From positions 124,001 through 188,000 of the forward strand of contig JANWKT010000024.1 of NCBI GenBank assembly GCA_025451235.1: a stretch of 64,000 bases of DNA, written 5' to 3'. This stretch comes from Flavobacteriales bacterium (GTDB lineage: Bacteria > Bacteroidota > Bacteroidia > CAIKAF01). Position 1 is the stretch's first letter; the number at the start of each line of letters is the position of its first letter. The notes under the pieces were generated by a model, which was given only the letters and a program-made list of their open reading frames with translations, did not search any database and was not told the DNA's origin. Shown here in pieces: positions 60,199 through 64,000 of the stretch. Made by a program: the position numbers and the translations under genes.

Positions 60199-61155
60199 CT
60201 ATGATTTTAAATGATTAATAGTTGTTTGATATTCCTTCCACATATCCTGAAGGATCTCTGCAGCGGGTTTAATATCCCTTATCATTCCACTCACCTGCCC
60301 TATTTCCAGTTCTCCCTCGTCCAGGTTGCCCTCGAACATACCCTTTTTGGCCCTGGCCCTACCCAACAAGGCCTGCAACTCTTCTATCGTAGCACAATTC
60401 TTATACGCATTTTCCACCTCCTGGTAGAATTTATTTTTGATCATGCGTACAGGTGTTAGTTCTTTTAGGGTGACCAAGGTCCCTCCTTCATCTGTCTGCA
60501 AAATAATTTGCTTAAAGTTTTCATGTCCGCTACTTTCCAATGAAGCGGCAAACCTGCTTCCCACCTGCACTGCTTCGGCACCCAACGCAAAGGCGGCAGC
60601 CATCTGACGTCCTGTTCCAATACCACCTGCAGCTATTACCGGTATTTTTACTGCATCACAAACCATGGGGATCAAAACCATGGTAGTGGTTTCTTCGCGG
60701 CCATTATGACCTCCTGCTTCAAATCCTTCGGCGACCACGGCATCCACTCCAGCATCTTCTGCTTTTTTTGCAAACTTGGCCGAACTCACCACATGTACCA
60801 CTGTTATTCCATTTGATTTAAGTTTTTCGGTCCAGGTTTTGGGATTACCTGCACTCGAAAAAACGACCGGAACTTTTTCCTGGATAATAATATCAATATG
60901 ATCTTCAATCTGTGAATAGATAAGTGGAATATTTACTGCAAAATGGTGTTGGGTGGCCGCTTTGCATTTTTGGATATGTCCTCTTAAGATATCGGGATAC
61001 ATGGATCCTGACCCAATAATTCCTAATCCTCCAGCATTGCTCACTGCACTTGCCAACTCCCATCCGCTGCACCATATCATACCTGCCTGGATGATGGGAT
61101 ATTGAATATGAAGCAGGTTGCAAACCCGGTTATTGGTCATACGAAATCTTTGCAC
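60199..61155 (-). CDS. Nitronate monooxygenase (2-nitropropane dioxygenase) family protein
   Basis: PIIQAGMIWCSGWELASAVSNAGGLGIIGSGS; VVAEGFEAGGHNGREETTTMVLIPMV; VIAAGGIGTGRQMAAAFALGAEAVQVGSRF. Likely start at 61140. Confidence 0.92.
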   Translation of the reverse strand: MQRFRMTNNRVCNLLHIQYPIIQAGMIWCSGWELASAVSNAGGLGIIGSGSMYPDILRGHIQKCKAATQHHFAVNIPLIYSQIEDHIDIIIQEKVPVVFSSAGNPKTWTEKLKSNGITVVHVVSSAKFAKKAEDAGVDAVVAEGFEAGGHNGREETTTMVLIPMVCDAVKIPVIAAGGIGTGRQMAAAFALGAEAVQVGSRFAASLESSGHENFKQIILQTDEGGTLVTLKELTPVRMIKNKFYQEVENAYKNCATIEELQALLGRARAKKGMFEGNLDEGELEIGQVSGMIRDIKPAAEILQDMWKEYQTTINHLKS

Positions 61156-61230
61156 AAGTATAAGGAAAAGACGCTAGACTTAAGTCATGAGCACCGTTTA
61201 AAAAAAAGATAAGTGAATAAAAAAGAAATT

Positions 61231-63783
61231 TTATTCGAACACGTTGATGGTTCCGTTCACATGAACATCGGGTGATCCTTTGAGTACAAAGAAATAAACT
61301 CCCGGAGTTACTGGTTCGCCTGTACCGGTTTTCCCTCTGAAACAATGGTCACAAGTTAGATCAGGTGATCCAATGGAGTTCTCTGTTTCAAAAACCAATA
61401 CACCCCATCTATCATACACTGAAAATACATAGTCAAAACATTCATTGAAGCCGGGTGCAAACATGGCAAAATCGTATGCATTGTTTCCAACCGTGCTATT
61501 GTGGATAAGCACATTGGGAAGATCGGGTGTTAGTACACCGCCTTTGATGTTTACCAGCATTCCGGTAGAATCGGTGCATCCGTTTGCATCGGTTACCGTA
61601 GCTGTTACATATTGATCCACTGAATCGGCAAATGTAAAATCAAATGAAGCAGCCGTCATATCAACCACCCCATCATTATTCAAATCCCATCCGACCGTAT
61701 AAGGTTCAGTTCCTCCTGTGGATAATGAATTAAATGATACAGCATTAAAACAATGGGCCGTATATTCAAAACTTATATCAGGTGATGGATTCACAACAAT
61801 ATCAATGGTAATTGTTGATTCACACCCAATTGAATCTGCAACTGTGATGCTATAGGTTCCTGACGCAGCAGAGGTGGCAGGATCAATGACAAGGTTCTGT
61901 AATGATGACGAAAATCCACCGGGCCCAGTCCATTGATAGGTTTGTCCACCAGTAGCTCCTATGTTTAAAACTCCACCGGCACATGCCGGGCTGTTGGTAT
62001 TGGTAACAATATTGGGATAAGGATTAACAATAACGGTGGTAGTTGCGGTTACGGTACATCCATTCGGACTAGTTACAATCACCGTATAAACTCCCCCTGC
62101 CGAGGCTGGCGCATTTGTAATAGTAGGATTTTGCATCAACGAAATAAAACCATTCGGTCCTGACCATGCATAATCGTTCCCTCCGGTTCCAACTAATCCA
62201 AAGGCCTCATTCTCACAAATAGGTCCATCGTTTGTTGCCACCGCATTTGGGGGTGTATCAATTAAAACCACCACTGTATCGGTTCCCTGGCAGCCTCCAG
62301 AATTGGTAGAGGTAACTATATAAGTCCCTGATTCGGAAACCTGGACTGAAGGGATCGTTGGATTTTGACTAGATGAATTGAAGCCCCCAGGTCCATTCCA
62401 TGTATAGGAAACTCCTCCATTCGAAGCATTGAGATTAAGGGTATCTCCAATACAAAGCGGTGCATTTGAAGATGCGGTAAGATTAAATCCGGAGGTGATC
62501 ACCACATTGATGGTTGCCGCTGTTTCACAACCATTTGCCCCAGTGACGATGACAGTATAAAAACCAGAATCGGCCATGGTAACGTTTGGAATAATAGGAT
62601 TCTGCCAGGTAGAAGTAAATCCACCGGGTCCTGACCAGTTATAAAGAACCCCTCCTGATGAAGTTAATTGTAGATTCTGGCCTTCACATAACGGGCTATT
62701 GTATCCTGGATTAACGATTGGACCTATATTGACGGTGACATTGGTGGTATAGGTTGAAGTACAACCACCTGCATCGGTAATTGTAACCGTATACACACCT
62801 CCATTGGCAGTGGATGCATGTGGAATAATAGGATTTTGCACTGTATCATTAAAGCTTGAAGGACCACTCCATACATAGCTGGTTCCACCTGATCCGGAAG
62901 TAAGTTGAACCGTGTCGCCTTGGCAATAAGGGCCTGTATTACCTACAGCAAAAACGGCTCCTCCACCCGTATACGTGATAGAAACAAAACCATTACCCGT
63001 ATTTGAACCATCTGTACAACCCCCACCAATGGTAAGACAAGAGCCACCTCCGCCACCTCCACCGCCTAAGGGAGACAGGTCATAGCAATCACTTCCGCCA
63101 CCACCGCCACCATAATATCCACCACCACCACCGGCACCGGGACCAAGGTTATAACAAGGATCTGAACCACCGTTACCACCAATACCAAGTCCGCCATCTG
63201 TTCCATAATTTCCACTTGGTATCCAGGGAGGACCGCCAAGTCCGCCTGCGAACTGAGTAGCTCCGAATCCTCCTTGTCCAAAGGGTGAAGTTCCATCAGC
63301 ACCGTTTACGCAGCCTCCCATTCCACCCTGGGCTTCGGTATCACCTCCACCCATTCCACCGCCACCAGCAGCCACCACTTGTCTATCGGTTAAAGCATAA
63401 GGAGTAAATCTTATATCAGATCCACCTCCGCCACCGCATGATTCATTCCCAAAGCCAGATGCTGTTGCACCTGTGCCTCCGCCATTCCATCCTCCTGTAG
63501 GACAGCCTCCTTGGCCTCCTACGTTTATCTGAAGGGTTTGACCTGGGGTAACCGCCATTGTACCAGTTACTTCAGCCCCCAATCCTCCATTGGTACCTCC
63601 TCCTTGGGCACCCCTTACTACTACGGTAATACTGGTTACACATGAGGGTACCACCCAATTTTGAGGAGCCCCTGTATAATTAAAATTGACCACCGTTTGA
63701 GATGATATCACTGAAATCTGTGATAACAGACCTAGGCAAATGAGAATATAACTAAAACTGCGCGTAAGGTTCCTCATGATCAA
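61231..63783 (-). CDS. Large secreted protein with glycine-rich N-terminal domain, five Ig-like repeats, a PKD-like unit and type B (gliding-motility-associated) C-terminal sorting domain
   Basis: GAQGGGTNGGLGAEVTG...GGGGGGGGSCLTIGGG; repeated xCxGxxLxLxxxGG-Y-WxGPxGF-S--QNPxI; C-terminus FSVYDRWGVLVFETEN...TPGVYFFVLKGSPDVHVNGTINVFE. Confidence 0.92.
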   Translation of the reverse strand: MIMRNLTRSFSYILICLGLLSQISVISSQTVVNFNYTGAPQNWVVPSCVTSITVVVRGAQGGGTNGGLGAEVTGTMAVTPGQTLQINVGGQGGCPTGGWNGGGTGATASGFGNESCGGGGGSDIRFTPYALTDRQVVAAGGGGMGGGDTEAQGGMGGCVNGADGTSPFGQGGFGATQFAGGLGGPPWIPSGNYGTDGGLGIGGNGGSDPCYNLGPGAGGGGGYYGGGGGGSDCYDLSPLGGGGGGGGSCLTIGGGCTDGSNTGNGFVSITYTGGGAVFAVGNTGPYCQGDTVQLTSGSGGTSYVWSGPSSFNDTVQNPIIPHASTANGGVYTVTITDAGGCTSTYTTNVTVNIGPIVNPGYNSPLCEGQNLQLTSSGGVLYNWSGPGGFTSTWQNPIIPNVTMADSGFYTVIVTGANGCETAATINVVITSGFNLTASSNAPLCIGDTLNLNASNGGVSYTWNGPGGFNSSSQNPTIPSVQVSESGTYIVTSTNSGGCQGTDTVVVLIDTPPNAVATNDGPICENEAFGLVGTGGNDYAWSGPNGFISLMQNPTITNAPASAGGVYTVIVTSPNGCTVTATTTVIVNPYPNIVTNTNSPACAGGVLNIGATGGQTYQWTGPGGFSSSLQNLVIDPATSAASGTYSITVADSIGCESTITIDIVVNPSPDISFEYTAHCFNAVSFNSLSTGGTEPYTVGWDLNNDGVVDMTAASFDFTFADSVDQYVTATVTDANGCTDSTGMLVNIKGGVLTPDLPNVLIHNSTVGNNAYDFAMFAPGFNECFDYVFSVYDRWGVLVFETENSIGSPDLTCDHCFRGKTGTGEPVTPGVYFFVLKGSPDVHVNGTINVFE

Positions 63784-63915
63784 TATAGATTAATAGCTAA
63801 GATAGGATATTTGAGTTAAAGATGCTCAATATATCCAATAGGTTGTCAATAAACAGCTATAATTTATGAAAAGATCTTCCCAAGTGGCAATTATGTAAAT
63901 CCCTATATTTGGTTC

Positions 63916-64000
63916 ATGTCAATAAAAAAAATAATCATCCTTTCCGGAATCTTATTTATGCTGATGTTGAGCCTGGGATTTATGATCACTCCCTATTTGA
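63916..64000 (+). CDS. Truncated CDS start of unknown product with N-terminal hydrophobic segment
   Basis: ATG at 63916: MSIKKIIILSGILFMLMLSLGFMITPYL..., runs off the window end. Confidence 0.5.
   Translation, partial: MSIKKIIILSGILFMLMLSLGFMITPYL

Noticed and set aside
63066-63302. 78-aa minus-strand ORF inside the glycine-rich protein gene
   Set aside because: It is an alternative frame of a Gly-rich, low-complexity coding region; the host frame has clear domain structure.

Overview
The window is a dense chromosomal segment from a member of the Bacteroidota. This assignment is inferred from several proteins with Por/T9SS type A or gliding-motility type B C-terminal sorting domains, DUF1573 proteins, TPR sensor-like proteins and overall gene style. 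I saw no rRNA, CRISPR array, intact transposon or prophage. There is one tRNA (His-GTG, minus strand). Housekeeping genes include gyrB, lgt, mtaB, an inositol monophosphatase, nfeD, a yebC-type gene, accC, a class I/II aminotransferase, two adjacent M16 peptidases and a nitronate monooxygenase family gene. Accessory content includes tandem M4 metallopeptidases, an FTR1 permease beside CxxCH proteins, a VIT1/CCC1 protein with a ferritin-like N-terminus, and a large surface-glycan region (about 38.9-57.6 kb). The most interesting segment is a compact minus-strand operon (47414-53140): Wzz-like, O-antigen ligase-like, SGNH hydrolase, NodU/CmcH-type carbamoyltransferase, SxtJ-like membrane protein, and a 52-aa DUF5989/SxtK-like protein absent from the supplied ORF track. 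It resembles the saxitoxin sxtI-sxtJ-sxtK O-carbamoylation module placed in a polysaccharide locus. Other notable items are a formyltransferase fused to a GINT-like beta-propeller domain, two TPR proteins sharing an unrecognised C-terminal membrane domain, and an intergenic REP-like element whose two hairpin copies show compensatory base changes. All assignments come from reading the sequence; no database search was run.
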